Position numbers and translations under genes: made by a program
The notes under the pieces: generated by a model
What the model was told of the DNA's origin: nothing
What the model saw: the letters and a program-made list of their open reading frames with translations, nothing else
The model's database searches: none
Shown here: in pieces, positions 23,924-32,625 of the stretch
Layout of the letters: every line of letters starts with the position of its first letter
Position numbering within the stretch: the stretch's first letter is position 1
DNA from: Alistipes sp.
Lineage (GTDB): Bacteria; Bacteroidota; Bacteroidia; Bacteroidales; Rikenellaceae
DNA length: 35,573 nucleotides
NCBI GenBank assembly: GCA_017621455.1
Contig: JAGATC010000002.1
Location: 1-35,573, forward strand
Reading direction: 5' to 3'

Positions 23924-26900
23924 ATGCGCAAAGTTATAAAAATATTGGCAAAGGTGCTATCGGTAATCATTTTGTTACTGATATTTTTGCCTATTTTGGT
24001 AACTCTGCTCTTAAATCTCGACTCTGTTCAGAACTACGTTGTGCGCCATGCCACGGAGTTCGCATCGGAGAAGCTCGGCACGCGTGTGGCTGTCGACCGC
24101 ATCGACTTAGACCTATTCTCGCGCGTGCGAGTGAATGGCTTCTATGTCGAAGACTTGGAGGGCGATACGCTGCTCTATGTCAATAGGGCCTCTGCAGCAC
24201 TCTCGTCGCTCAACATCGCGGAGGATGGCCTACACCTAAACGATGCCAAGGCGTCGGATGTGAAGTTCTACTTGAAGGAGATGCAGAATGGCGTCATCAA
24301 CATCAAGCCCATTGTCGCCAAGCTACAAAACCCCAATGGCAAGGGTAATTTCCGCCTATATATCGACGATATTGAGGCGAATAACGTCGACTTCCGCTAT
24401 ACACGTCTCGTGCCTCGATGCCCAGAGTATGGTGTAGACTACGGCGATATGCGCGTCAATGTAGCTGATGCCCGCATCGAGAACTTTAGCGTCGTAAAGG
24501 GTGCAGTAAGAGGCGATATTAAGCGCGTCTCGGCAGTGGAGCGTAGTGGTGTGATGATTGACGACCTCAATGGTAAGATGTATGTAGATAAGGGTATCAT
24601 ACACCTCGACGACCTGCACATAACCACGCCTAACTCGCAGCTGCACATGCCGCGTATGCACATCAACGGCGTAGACTGGCTGCAATATAAGCGATATATC
24701 CCCGAGGTGCAGATGGATATGGTTGTGGAGAACTCCGAGGTCTCGACTGACGACATCGGCTACTTCGCACCGGCACTGCGTAAGTGGGGATTAGTGCTCC
24801 GCGATGTGGATGTTACATTCAAGGGTACGGTTGCCGACTTTGAGGTTGTGCTCGACGATGTGGCCGTTGGCGACAATAGTAGCGTGTCTGGCACGGCGCA
24901 TATCACAGGTATGCCAGATTGGCGTGGTGCTAACTATGTCGTGGCTGTAGAGGATATGCACCTCACGTCGAACGATGCTCGCACCATTCTCGGTGCTGTG
25001 CTTAAGCGCCCCATGCCCGCGAAGGCCTTGGAGATAGTCGACAGGGTAGAGTGGGTGGATATGCGTGCTACGTTTGGAGGTCGCTGGGACTCGTTCCGCC
25101 TCGCAGGTAACGTCTACACACCCAAGGGTCATGTGCGTACGGATGTCAATTTGGCGAATGCCAAGGGTGGCCGCTATCGTATCAATGGCGATGTCAACCT
25201 CTTTGGTGTTGAGCTTGGCGATATTTTAAATAAGGCGAAGTTGGGTAAGCTCTCTGCTTCGGTAACAACGGCGGGAACTATTGGCGACGATGCCTCGGGA
25301 GGTGTCATTGGCGATGTGAACGTCAAGGTCGATGAGTTTGAGTTTGCCAACTATACCTATCATGATGTCACGGGTGTGGGTGCTCTGGATGGACGAAAGT
25401 TCTACGGCGAGGTCGCCTCTACCGACCCCAACCTCGACTTTAATATGTATGCCGATGTCGATGTCGACGAGGCTAACCCCTACTACAACATCTCTATGAT
25501 GCTGTATAATGCCGATTTGCATGCCTTGGGTATAAATAAGCGCGACGAAGTGTCGACACTCTCGGCAAGCATCGGTGTGGAGCTTAGTGGCGCCACGCTT
25601 GAGGAGCTTAATGGCTATATCAGCATTGCCGATGCCGAGTATAACTATCCCAATGGCGACATATACTCGAACCGTATGCGTATCGATATGGAGAGTACAC
25701 CTATGCAGAAGAACGTAGCCTGCATGTCCGACTTCTTCAACTTCGAGTTCCAGAGCCACTCAAGCTATCGCGATGCCTACAACTATCTCTACAACTCACT
25801 TAAGACCTACGTGCCCCTACTCTACGACAATACCCACGAGCTTAAGGTGGATGAGTCGGCTATGAATAATGCCTCGAACTATACGGTGTTAACCCTCACG
25901 GCAAACGACGAGATTAACAGCCTTCTGGATGCTATTGCTGGTGGCTTAGTAGTAGCCCCCGAGACCTCGCTGTCGCTCACGTTCAACCCACGTAGCAATA
26001 ATATCATCCTTCGAGGTCAGTCCGAGGCGTTGGAGTACTCGGGTCTTATCATGGCAGATGTGGAGCTCGACGTGAACAACAGCAGCCGCGACTCCATGTC
26101 TATGCGTGTCAAGTCATCGGGCGTATACCGTGGTGCCACGCTACTTATGCCCAACTTCAACCTCAACGGTGGCGCACGTGAGAACCGCATCACCGTGACA
26201 GCAGGCTTTAAGGATAGAACCATGAATCGCTCGGCGATGCTCGGCGTTGCGGCTAAGTTTAGTCGCGATGCTAAGACTAATCGTCGCTCGATACGCATCA
26301 ACGTCACACCCTCGCACTTCACGATGGACTCGTTGCAGTGGAAGCTCTACGCTAAGGGTATCGACATAGACTCGTCGCGCATAAATGTTCGTGACCTGCG
26401 CATCACGCATGGCAGTGAGCAGCTACACATCAATGGTGTAGCCTCGCGCCTTCGTAGCGACTCACTACAGCTCACGCTCGACGACTTCAATATTTCACCT
26501 CTTACGCAGCTCGTATCACGCTGGGGATACACCATCGATGGTGCCTCGACGGGTTATGCTACCATAAAGTCGGCATTGAAGAATCCCGAGATTGAGGCAC
26601 GTATTAGTGTCGATGAATTAGAGGTGAATGGTCTGGTGGCACCACCACAGGATATTATCACCGACTGGGACTTCCAGGAGAATCGTGCTCGCGTATTTGT
26701 CTGCGACCAGCGTACGCGAGATACGCTTATCCGTGGATACTATCAGCCTAATGGCAACCGTTATTATGCAAATGCCCGCATTCGTCGCCTAAAGGCGGAG
26801 CTTATACAGCCCTTCCTCAGAGGCATAGTGTCGGACATTGAGGGCGATGTGAACGTATATGCCACCATCATAGGTGAGGGCCGTCAGGCACAGCTCAATG

Positions 26901-28513
26901 GCCGTGCTACGGTGGAGGACCTCGCAACCACGGTGGACTACACCAAGGTGCGCTACTCGGCACCATACGGTGAGTTACGTGTGGAGAGTAACCACATCTA
27001 TGCCGATGGTATCAAGCTATACGACCCCGAGGGTAACGTCGGAGCCTTTAATATGGACCTCAATCTGAACCATCTGTCGAACGTGATGTACGACATCTGG
27101 ATTGATGCCAACAAGATGTTGGTGCTCGACACCAAGTCGAAGGATAACGACCTCTTCTATGGCCATGTCTACGCCACAGGTTCGGCATCGTTCCGTGGTG
27201 ATAAGCGAGGTACGAAGATGGAGATAGAGGCGACAAGCAACGATAACTCGCACTTCTTCATGCCGTTGTCGGGTAAGGAGGATGTGGCCTATGCCGACTT
27301 TGTTAAGTTCCGCGCGGGCAAGGTCGAGGGTCCCGATACCTCTACCTTCCTTAAGCGCCGCATGCTCGCCTACGAGCGTAAGCGCCGACCCGTGAATACC
27401 ATCGGAGGTGTGATGGATATAGACATGACGCTTAATGTTCAGCCAAATCTCGACATGCAGCTTGTTATCGACCCCACGCTTGGAGATATTATCCAGGGTC
27501 GTGGCTCGGGACAGCTCACCATGCATATCGTGCCCAAGGCCAACATCCTCGAGATGCGTGGCGAGTATGTCATCAGCGAGGGTGACTACCTCTTTACGCT
27601 ACAGAACATCTGGCATAAACTCTTTAAGGTTGTTCCAGGCTCGAGCGTCACGTGGAATGGTGACCCCATGGCCGCACAGCTTAATATTGATGCTATGTAT
27701 GAGGCTAAGGCGTCGCTACGACCGCTTGTGGGTAGCTCGCTGCAGGGTATCGACGTGTCGCGTGCGGTGCCTGTGAACTGCTACATTAAGCTCACGGACG
27801 ACATGATGTCGCCCACGGTGACCTTCGATATCGAGGTGCCCAATGTCGCTCCTGAGATTCAGACCGTCATCGACAAGGCGCTCAATGACCAGCAGGCTAT
27901 CGCTACGCAGATGTTCTGGCTGTTGGCTGCCAACACCTTCTCGAGTGAGGATACGGGTGCTGTGGGTGCCTCGCTATCAGCGACAACGGGCTTCGAGATG
28001 CTCTCGAACCAGTTGAGTAACTGGCTGTCGGGCGATAACTATAATGTCATTCTGCGCTACCGTCCTCGTACGGAGCAGACGGGTGACGAGGTGGACTTTG
28101 GCTTCTCGAAGAGTTGGCTCGATAACCGCCTGCTTGTGGAGATTGAGGGTGGCTACCTGTCGGATGCTGCACTTCAGGCCACGGAGAAGGCGTCGAACTT
28201 CGTGGGTGAGGCCTTTATCACATGGCTTATAGACCCCGACGGAGCTTTCCGCCTTAAGGGCTTCACGCAGACCATCGACCGCTATGGTGAGAACCAGGGT
28301 ATGCAGGAGTCGGGTGTGGGTGTATACTACAGCGAGAGCTTCAACACCTTCGAGGACCTTGGCGAGAGCCTCAAGAACCGCTTTAAGCGTGATAGCATAG
28401 CGCGCAGTGAGCGTCTTGAGAGACGCGACTCGCAGCGTGCCAGCCAGCGTGAGCTGCGCGAGAGTCGTCGTGAGCAGCGCAAGGCCGAACGAGAGGAGAA
28501 ACGAAATAGATAA
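23924..28513 (+). CDS. tamB: TamB-like translocation and assembly module protein
   Basis: The 1529-residue product has an N-terminal membrane anchor (about 7-29) and an AsmA-like start (FASEKLGTRVAVDRIDLDLF). Beta-repeat sequence continues through the body, typical of a periplasm-spanning beta-taco. A C-terminal TamB/DUF490 domain covers about 1100-1460, with ILEMRGEYVISEGDYLF and QMFWLLAANTF. TamB-type proteins bridge the inner and outer membranes and move phospholipid and/or help assemble outer-membrane proteins. It is longer than E. coli TamB (about 1259) and ends with a striking Arg/Glu-rich tail of about 45 residues (about 1485-1529). It is divergent from tsaD and leads a run of envelope genes. 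No TamA/BamA-like gene is in the window. Confidence 0.92.
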   Translation: MRKVIKILAKVLSVIILLLIFLPILVTLLLNLDSVQNYVVRHATEFASEKLGTRVAVDRIDLDLFSRVRVNGFYVEDLEGDTLLYVNRASAALSSLNIAEDGLHLNDAKASDVKFYLKEMQNGVINIKPIVAKLQNPNGKGNFRLYIDDIEANNVDFRYTRLVPRCPEYGVDYGDMRVNVADARIENFSVVKGAVRGDIKRVSAVERSGVMIDDLNGKMYVDKGIIHLDDLHITTPNSQLHMPRMHINGVDWLQYKRYIPEVQMDMVVENSEVSTDDIGYFAPALRKWGLVLRDVDVTFKGTVADFEVVLDDVAVGDNSSVSGTAHITGMPDWRGANYVVAVEDMHLTSNDARTILGAVLKRPMPAKALEIVDRVEWVDMRATFGGRWDSFRLAGNVYTPKGHVRTDVNLANAKGGRYRINGDVNLFGVELGDILNKAKLGKLSASVTTAGTIGDDASGGVIGDVNVKVDEFEFANYTYHDVTGVGALDGRKFYGEVASTDPNLDFNMYADVDVDEANPYYNISMMLYNADLHALGINKRDEVSTLSASIGVELSGATLEELNGYISIADAEYNYPNGDIYSNRMRIDMESTPMQKNVACMSDFFNFEFQSHSSYRDAYNYLYNSLKTYVPLLYDNTHELKVDESAMNNASNYTVLTLTANDEINSLLDAIAGGLVVAPETSLSLTFNPRSNNIILRGQSEALEYSGLIMADVELDVNNSSRDSMSMRVKSSGVYRGATLLMPNFNLNGGARENRITVTAGFKDRTMNRSAMLGVAAKFSRDAKTNRRSIRINVTPSHFTMDSLQWKLYAKGIDIDSSRINVRDLRITHGSEQLHINGVASRLRSDSLQLTLDDFNISPLTQLVSRWGYTIDGASTGYATIKSALKNPEIEARISVDELEVNGLVAPPQDIITDWDFQENRARVFVCDQRTRDTLIRGYYQPNGNRYYANARIRRLKAELIQPFLRGIVSDIEGDVNVYATIIGEGRQAQLNGRATVEDLATTVDYTKVRYSAPYGELRVESNHIYADGIKLYDPEGNVGAFNMDLNLNHLSNVMYDIWIDANKMLVLDTKSKDNDLFYGHVYATGSASFRGDKRGTKMEIEATSNDNSHFFMPLSGKEDVAYADFVKFRAGKVEGPDTSTFLKRRMLAYERKRRPVNTIGGVMDIDMTLNVQPNLDMQLVIDPTLGDIIQGRGSGQLTMHIVPKANILEMRGEYVISEGDYLFTLQNIWHKLFKVVPGSSVTWNGDPMAAQLNIDAMYEAKASLRPLVGSSLQGIDVSRAVPVNCYIKLTDDMMSPTVTFDIEVPNVAPEIQTVIDKALNDQQAIATQMFWLLAANTFSSEDTGAVGASLSATTGFEMLSNQLSNWLSGDNYNVILRYRPRTEQTGDEVDFGFSKSWLDNRLLVEIEGGYLSDAALQATEKASNFVGEAFITWLIDPDGAFRLKGFTQTIDRYGENQGMQESGVGVYYSESFNTFEDLGESLKNRFKRDSIARSERLERRDSQRASQRELRESRREQRKAEREEKRNR

Positions 28514-28529
28514 CAGATAAAATTATTAA

Positions 28530-28541
28530 TTAAACGTTTAA
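28530..28541. promoter_or_regulatory. Palindrome just before the exbB start
   Basis: TTAAACGTTTAA is a perfect 12-bp palindrome in the 33-bp gap between tamB and exbB, ending 5 bp before the ATG. It could be an operator or simply AT-rich initiation DNA. Confidence 0.25.
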
Positions 28542-28546
28542 ATATT

Positions 28547-29509
28547 ATGAGGAAGATTGTAACATTTTTCATTTGTTTTGTACTATTGGCACTCGCTGTG
28601 CCTACAATGGCTGTGGCTCAGGAGCCTCTTTCAACCCCTGTGGTACGTACCTCGGTGGAGAAGAATAAGGTAACACTCTCATGGGATGCTGTAGAGAATG
28701 CTGCGTTCTATGAGCTGACAGCAAACTCAAATACCCCCTTTGTAGTTAACGATACAACCTATACGTACACTGGCAAGTACGAGACTGAGTATGTATTCTC
28801 GGTTGTTGCAAAGCCAGCAGATGAGGCTAAGTTCGCTCCTTCGTTAGCTGGTAACGCCGTGGCTAAGACTGCTAAGGGAGAACTTACTATTAGCTTCTGG
28901 AAACTCTTCAAGAGCGGTGGCTGGCTTATGTGGGTGTTGGTGTTACTCGCCGGCGTTATGATCTTTATCTTCGTAGAGCGCTTTATCGCCATCCAGAAGG
29001 CTACAACCATCGACCGCAACTTTATGAATCGCATCCGCGACTTTATCTCTGAGGGTAATATCGATGCAGCCATCGACCTCTGCCGTCGCACCAACTCACC
29101 CATCGCACGCATGGTAGAGAAGGGTATCGAGCGTATTGGTCGTCCTATGAGTGACATCCAGACATCTATCGAGAATGTGGCTAACGTTGAGGTGGCAAAG
29201 CTCGAGTCGGGTCTCCCATGGTTGTCGTCTATCGCTGGTGGTGCCCCCATGATTGGTTTCTTGGGTACGGTAGTAGGTATGGTGCAGGTATTTATGGGTA
29301 TGTCTGGCACTGAGGGCGCTATCGAGTTGTCGCAACTCTCGGAGGGTATGTACGTAGCGATGGTAACTACTGTGGGTGGTCTTATCGTCGGTATCCCTGC
29401 ATACTTCGCCTACAACTACCTTGTGGCACGCATCGAGAAGCTTATCTTTAGAATGGAGGCTACGACTATCGCCTTTATGGATATTTTGAACCAGCCCGTA
29501 CAAAAATAG
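28547..29509 (+). CDS. exbB: ExbB/TolQ-family proton channel with N-terminal fibronectin-like domain
   Basis: The 320-residue product begins with a signal peptide (about 1-25, ending AVAQ) and a beta-sandwich domain of about 80 residues (about 28-105, with KVTLSWDAVENAAFYEL, a fibronectin III pattern). The MotA/TolQ/ExbB core follows, with membrane helices at about 124-147, 223-252 and 264-290. The motif GTVVGMVQVFMGM and GLIVGIPAYFAYN are characteristic. ExbB pentamers form the proton channel that, with ExbD, energises TonB or Tol. It is followed 6 bp later by exbD and then tonB, so it probably powers TonB-dependent transport, including SusC-type importers. The exported N-terminal domain is an addition to the common ExbB layout. 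Confidence 0.93.
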   Translation: MRKIVTFFICFVLLALAVPTMAVAQEPLSTPVVRTSVEKNKVTLSWDAVENAAFYELTANSNTPFVVNDTTYTYTGKYETEYVFSVVAKPADEAKFAPSLAGNAVAKTAKGELTISFWKLFKSGGWLMWVLVLLAGVMIFIFVERFIAIQKATTIDRNFMNRIRDFISEGNIDAAIDLCRRTNSPIARMVEKGIERIGRPMSDIQTSIENVANVEVAKLESGLPWLSSIAGGAPMIGFLGTVVGMVQVFMGMSGTEGAIELSQLSEGMYVAMVTTVGGLIVGIPAYFAYNYLVARIEKLIFRMEATTIAFMDILNQPVQK

Positions 29510-29515
29510 TGAACT

Positions 29516-29956
29516 ATGGCTATAAAGAGAAGTTCTAAGACAGATCCGACGTTCTCGGCATCGTCAATGACCGACCTTATCTTCCTGTTGTTGGTATTCT
29601 TCATTCTCGCAACTACGCTTATCAACCCCAACAACGCTGTGCGCCTGACGCTACCGTCGTCATCGAGCCAGGAGGGTGATCCCTCGGTTATCTCGCTCTC
29701 GGTTGTGGGTGACCAGACCAAGGCTTCGGGCTATCGCTTCGTCCTAAATGGTGAGGATGAGTATGGTACTGTTAGCGATGTTGCTGCGGCGCTGCGTATC
29801 CTCTATGCTACCTACGAGGAGCGTCCCGAAGAGGAGCGTCCCTACATCTCGTTGCGCTGCGACGAGAAGGTTACTGTAGACCAACTTGTTGAGATTATCG
29901 ACCTCACGCGCGAGGAGAACTACAAGATGGTGCTTGCAACAAAGGATAAGAAGTAG
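29516..29956 (+). CDS. exbD: ExbD/TolR-family energy transducer subunit
   Basis: The 146-residue product has the standard ExbD architecture: a short cytoplasmic start, one membrane helix (about 18-40, MTDLIFLLLVFFILATTLI) carrying the proton-coupling Asp20, and a periplasmic domain. The periplasmic part shows the usual ExbD folding pattern, ending VTVDQLVEIIDLTREENYKM. ExbD dimers sit inside the ExbB pentamer and couple proton flow to TonB. Only 6 bp separate it from exbB, and tonB follows after 33 bp. A Ser-rich stretch (LPSSSSQEG, about 51-59) links the helix to the folded domain. Length is close to E. coli ExbD (141). Confidence 0.95.
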   Translation: MAIKRSSKTDPTFSASSMTDLIFLLLVFFILATTLINPNNAVRLTLPSSSSQEGDPSVISLSVVGDQTKASGYRFVLNGEDEYGTVSDVAAALRILYATYEERPEEERPYISLRCDEKVTVDQLVEIIDLTREENYKMVLATKDKK

Positions 29957-29989
29957 TTAAAGAGTTATAACACAGACTATTACAAATAG

Positions 29990-30766
29990 ATGGAGTATTA
30001 TGATCCCATAGATCGTGGTCCGCGCCGCATTGCTGCTGTTGTTACCGTGGTGGTGGTAGCCGTTGTTGCTACCATCCTAAGCTTTGTGACCTTCGTATTG
30101 GATGTCGTGGATAGGCGAGAGCCCCCTGTGGAGATAGTCTTCGAGGATGAGGTGCTCGAGGAGCCTACGCCCAAGCCGGTGAAGCAGCAGAGTGCCCCCA
30201 CCGACCAGCGCCGCGATAAGGCTCCAGCACACGAGACCGAGGCAAAGAGCGAGAGCAGCAGGCAGACATCGGGCGAGGCCGAGAAGACCGAGACCATCAA
30301 TCCCGCAGCGCTCTTTAAGCCCGTTGTGGGTAATAGCTCGGAGAGTGTGCCCGAGGGCAATCGTCTTGCGCCAGATGGTGAGAAGGAGCAGAACAAGGGC
30401 GAGGGTGCTGGCTATAACCTTCAGGGAACCGACCAGCTAGATGAGGGCTTGCAGGGACGTGGTCTGCGTGAGGGACTACCTAAGCCGAGCACCAACCAGC
30501 TAGATGAGGGCTTGCAGGGACGTGGTCTGCGTGAGGGACTACCTAAGCCGAGCACCAACTATAACAAGGAGGGTATTGTTGTTGTGCGCGTTGAGGTGGA
30601 TAGCGACGGTAACGTTACTCATGCCCAGGTTGACCTCAGCGGCTCTACCACGACAGATGCCACGTTGCATAGCTTAGCTGTGGAGGCGGCAAAGAAGGCT
30701 AAGTTTAAGCCCAGCGAGCGTACGGTGCAGGGTGGTACGATTACCTATGTATTTAAGCTACAGTAG
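29990..30766 (+). CDS. tonB: TonB-family energy transducer
   Basis: The 258-residue product has an N-terminal membrane helix (about 14-38), a Pro/Glu/Lys-rich periplasmic linker beginning EEPTPKPVK, and a C-terminal TonB domain (about 195-258). The latter has VVVRVEVDSDGNV and AAKKAKFKPSERTVQGGTITYVFKL. It links ExbBD to the TonB boxes of outer-membrane transporters. The linker contains a perfect 21-residue tandem duplication (149-169 and 170-190). The gene follows exbB and exbD, forming a complete TonB system in one operon. It is a plausible power source for the SusC transporter in this window, although Bacteroidetes usually carry several TonB systems. Confidence 0.92.
   Translation: MEYYDPIDRGPRRIAAVVTVVVVAVVATILSFVTFVLDVVDRREPPVEIVFEDEVLEEPTPKPVKQQSAPTDQRRDKAPAHETEAKSESSRQTSGEAEKTETINPAALFKPVVGNSSESVPEGNRLAPDGEKEQNKGEGAGYNLQGTDQLDEGLQGRGLREGLPKPSTNQLDEGLQGRGLREGLPKPSTNYNKEGIVVVRVEVDSDGNVTHAQVDLSGSTTTDATLHSLAVEAAKKAKFKPSERTVQGGTITYVFKLQ
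30433..30558 (+). repeat. Perfect 63-bp tandem repeat inside tonB
   Basis: The 63-bp units 30433-30495 and 30496-30558 are identical at the DNA level and in frame, encoding two copies of a Gly/Leu/Arg/Glu-rich unit. The lack of any synonymous change implies a recent duplication or ongoing homogenisation, and the copy number probably varies between strains. Confidence 0.95.
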
Positions 30767-30775
30767 TATAGCATT

Positions 30776-31168
30776 ATGAGAGTTATGAGAGTGTGCACGC
30801 TTCTATTAGCGTCGCTATTTATGACATTTGGTCTCCGTGCCCAGGAGCCTACGGGGGCTCAGATAGAGTTCTCGACCAAGGTTGTGGACCTTGGCACGCT
30901 GTCGCGCGATGACGACAAGCAGATGGTGCGCTTGCAGTACACCAATGTGGGAGACATCCCTTTGGTTGTTACCGAGGTGCGCACATCGTGTTCGTGCACT
31001 ACGGTGCAGCACGATAGAAAGAAGGTGTTGCCCGGTGAGCGCGGCGTGATAAACATCACTATGGACCCCGCCAAGGCGCCCGAGGGTAGCTTCTACCGCG
31101 TGTTGCAGGTCTACTCTACGGCGACAAATGGCACGCAACACATAACCCTCAAAGCAGAAATAGAGTAA
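30776..31168 (+). CDS. DUF1573 exported protein
   Basis: The 130-residue product has a signal peptide ending GLRAQ (ATG at 30776 or at 30785, 9 bp downstream) and a single Ig-like beta-sandwich of the DUF1573 type. The family hallmark is visible as STKVVDLGTL followed by VVTEVRTSCSCTTV and later LPGERGVINITMDP. DUF1573 proteins are common in Bacteroidetes and resemble ASH/PapD-like domains; their role is not established. It lies 9 bp after tonB and 11 bp before the hydrolase gene, so it is part of the same run. A role in envelope assembly is only suggested by the neighbours. Confidence 0.9.
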   Translation: MRVMRVCTLLLASLFMTFGLRAQEPTGAQIEFSTKVVDLGTLSRDDDKQMVRLQYTNVGDIPLVVTEVRTSCSCTTVQHDRKKVLPGERGVINITMDPAKAPEGSFYRVLQVYSTATNGTQHITLKAEIE

Positions 31169-31179
31169 AAAGAGTAATT

Positions 31180-31845
31180 ATGGAGATAAAACGCATTGTT
31201 TTCAACCCCTTCCGCGAGAATACTTACATCGTGTGGGACGATACCAAGGAGTGCATCGTTATAGATGCTGGTAATATGAAGGATGGCGAGAATCGCATCC
31301 TCGAGGAGATGATATCGTCGCGTGGCCTTAAGCCCGTGATGGCGGTAAATACCCATGGTCACTTCGACCATGTGGGTGGCGTAAAGTGGCTCAAGGATAC
31401 CTACGGCGCCCAGTTTGCTTGCTCTAAGAAGGATGAGTTCCTTATCGAAAGCACCTCGGGCGGTATGATGTATGGCCTAAAGTGTAACGAGGTGCCTCCC
31501 ATCGACATAGACCTCGACGCGGTCGATACCATCAGCTTTGGTAACACCACACTTAAGGTGATTAAGACTCCAGGACATACGCCAGGCCATGTTGTCATCT
31601 TCAACGAGGAGGCTAAGGTGTTGTTTACGGGTGATACGCTCTTTCGCGAGAGCATCGGTCGCACCGACCTGCCTGGTGGCGACTACTCGTGGATTATGAA
31701 GTCTATCTTGGAGGAGGTTGTGCCCCTGGGTGACGATGTAGTCATCTACCCAGGTCATGAGGGTGAGTCGACCATAGGTCACGAGGTGTTGTACAACCCC
31801 TTTATTGTCGAGGTGCTCAACAACGAGATTAACTACAAAGGCTAA
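31180..31845 (+). CDS. Metallo-beta-lactamase-fold hydrolase (glyoxalase II-like)
   Basis: The 221-residue product shows the MBL metal site NTHGHFDHVGG (His59, His61, Asp63, His64), then TPGHTPGH and LFTGDTLFRESIGRTDLPGGD and a final VIYPGHEGEST. This is the compact glyoxalase II-like (YcbL-type) subgroup without the long C-terminal substrate domain of classical GloB. It has no signal peptide, so it acts in the cytoplasm. Substrates could be glutathione-free thioesters or another activated ester; specificity cannot be read from the sequence. It lies 13 bp before trmD. Confidence 0.92.
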   Translation: MEIKRIVFNPFRENTYIVWDDTKECIVIDAGNMKDGENRILEEMISSRGLKPVMAVNTHGHFDHVGGVKWLKDTYGAQFACSKKDEFLIESTSGGMMYGLKCNEVPPIDIDLDAVDTISFGNTTLKVIKTPGHTPGHVVIFNEEAKVLFTGDTLFRESIGRTDLPGGDYSWIMKSILEEVVPLGDDVVIYPGHEGESTIGHEVLYNPFIVEVLNNEINYKG

Positions 31846-31858
31846 ACCTAATTAGGCT

Positions 31859-32530
31859 ATGCGTATAGATATAATCACGGTGGTGCCCGAGCTATTGGCA
31901 TCGCCACTCAACGAGTCGATACTAAAGCGCGCCCAGGAGTCGGGCCACGCCGAGATACACGTGCATAATCTGCGCGACTATACCGACGATAAGCGCCGCA
32001 CGGTCGACGACTACCCCTTTGGTGGCGAGGCGGGTATGGTCATGAAGATTGAGCCTGTATATCGCTGCATCGAGAAGCTAAAGAGTGAGCGCGACTACGA
32101 CGAGATAATCTTCACCTCGCCCGATGGCATCACCTACAACCAGCATGAGGCCAACCGCCTCTCGCTGATGAAGAACATCATCATCCTCTGCGGCCACTAT
32201 AAGGGCATCGACTACCGCATCCGCGAGCACCTTATCACGCGCGAGATTTCGATTGGCGACTATGTGCTTACGGGTGGTGAGTTGGCCGCCTGCGTCATCG
32301 CCGACTCTGTTGTGCGCATCATCCCTGGTGCTATTGGCGACGAGGCCTCGGCACTCACCGACTGCTTCCAGGATAACCTCTTGGCACCCCCTGTATATAC
32401 CCGCCCTGCGGAGTTTAATGGCTGGAAGGTCCCCGACGTGCTACTCTCGGGCAACTTCGCCGAGATAGAGAAGTGGCAGGATGAGCAGGCGTATGAGCGA
32501 ACCAAAGCCCTCCGCCCCGATTTGTTGTGA
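31859..32530 (+). CDS. trmD: TrmD, tRNA (guanine37-N1)-methyltransferase
   Basis: The 223-residue product matches TrmD through its SPOUT domain: [13 protein letters not shown] at the start, [12 protein letters not shown], and the SAM-binding trefoil knot with [15 protein letters not shown] and [15 protein letters not shown]. The C-terminal domain contains [19 protein letters not shown]. TrmD methylates G37 of tRNAs reading CNN/GGG codons and prevents +1 frameshifting. It is somewhat shorter than E. coli TrmD (about 255), as in other Bacteroidetes. It is the last gene of the tamB run and ends at a strong hairpin. It is not accompanied here by rimM, rpsP or rplS. Confidence 0.97.
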   Translation: MRIDIITVVPELLASPLNESILKRAQESGHAEIHVHNLRDYTDDKRRTVDDYPFGGEAGMVMKIEPVYRCIEKLKSERDYDEIIFTSPDGITYNQHEANRLSLMKNIIILCGHYKGIDYRIREHLITREISIGDYVLTGGELAACVIADSVVRIIPGAIGDEASALTDCFQDNLLAPPVYTRPAEFNGWKVPDVLLSGNFAEIEKWQDEQAYERTKALRPDLL

Positions 32531-32562
32531 TAAAGCAGCATCTGCGGCTATCCCAAAGAGTA

Positions 32563-32610
32563 AGAGACCTCGGGCTGTACGTTTTAGTACTATCCCGAGG
32601 TCTCTATTTA
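32563..32610. terminator. Bidirectional terminator between trmD and the FAH-fold gene
   Basis: A perfect 12-bp stem AGAGACCTCGGG / CCCGAGGTCTCT (32563-32574 and 32594-32605) with an inner GTAC/GTAC pairing is followed by ATTTATAT. It lies 33 bp after trmD and 21 bp before the end of the convergent gene. Confidence 0.85.
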
Positions 32611-32625
32611 TATATAAGGTATCGG

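Noticed and set aside
30192..30440. Arg/Pro-rich plus-strand frame within tonB
   Set aside because: It is the shadow of the Pro/Glu-rich linker in another frame.
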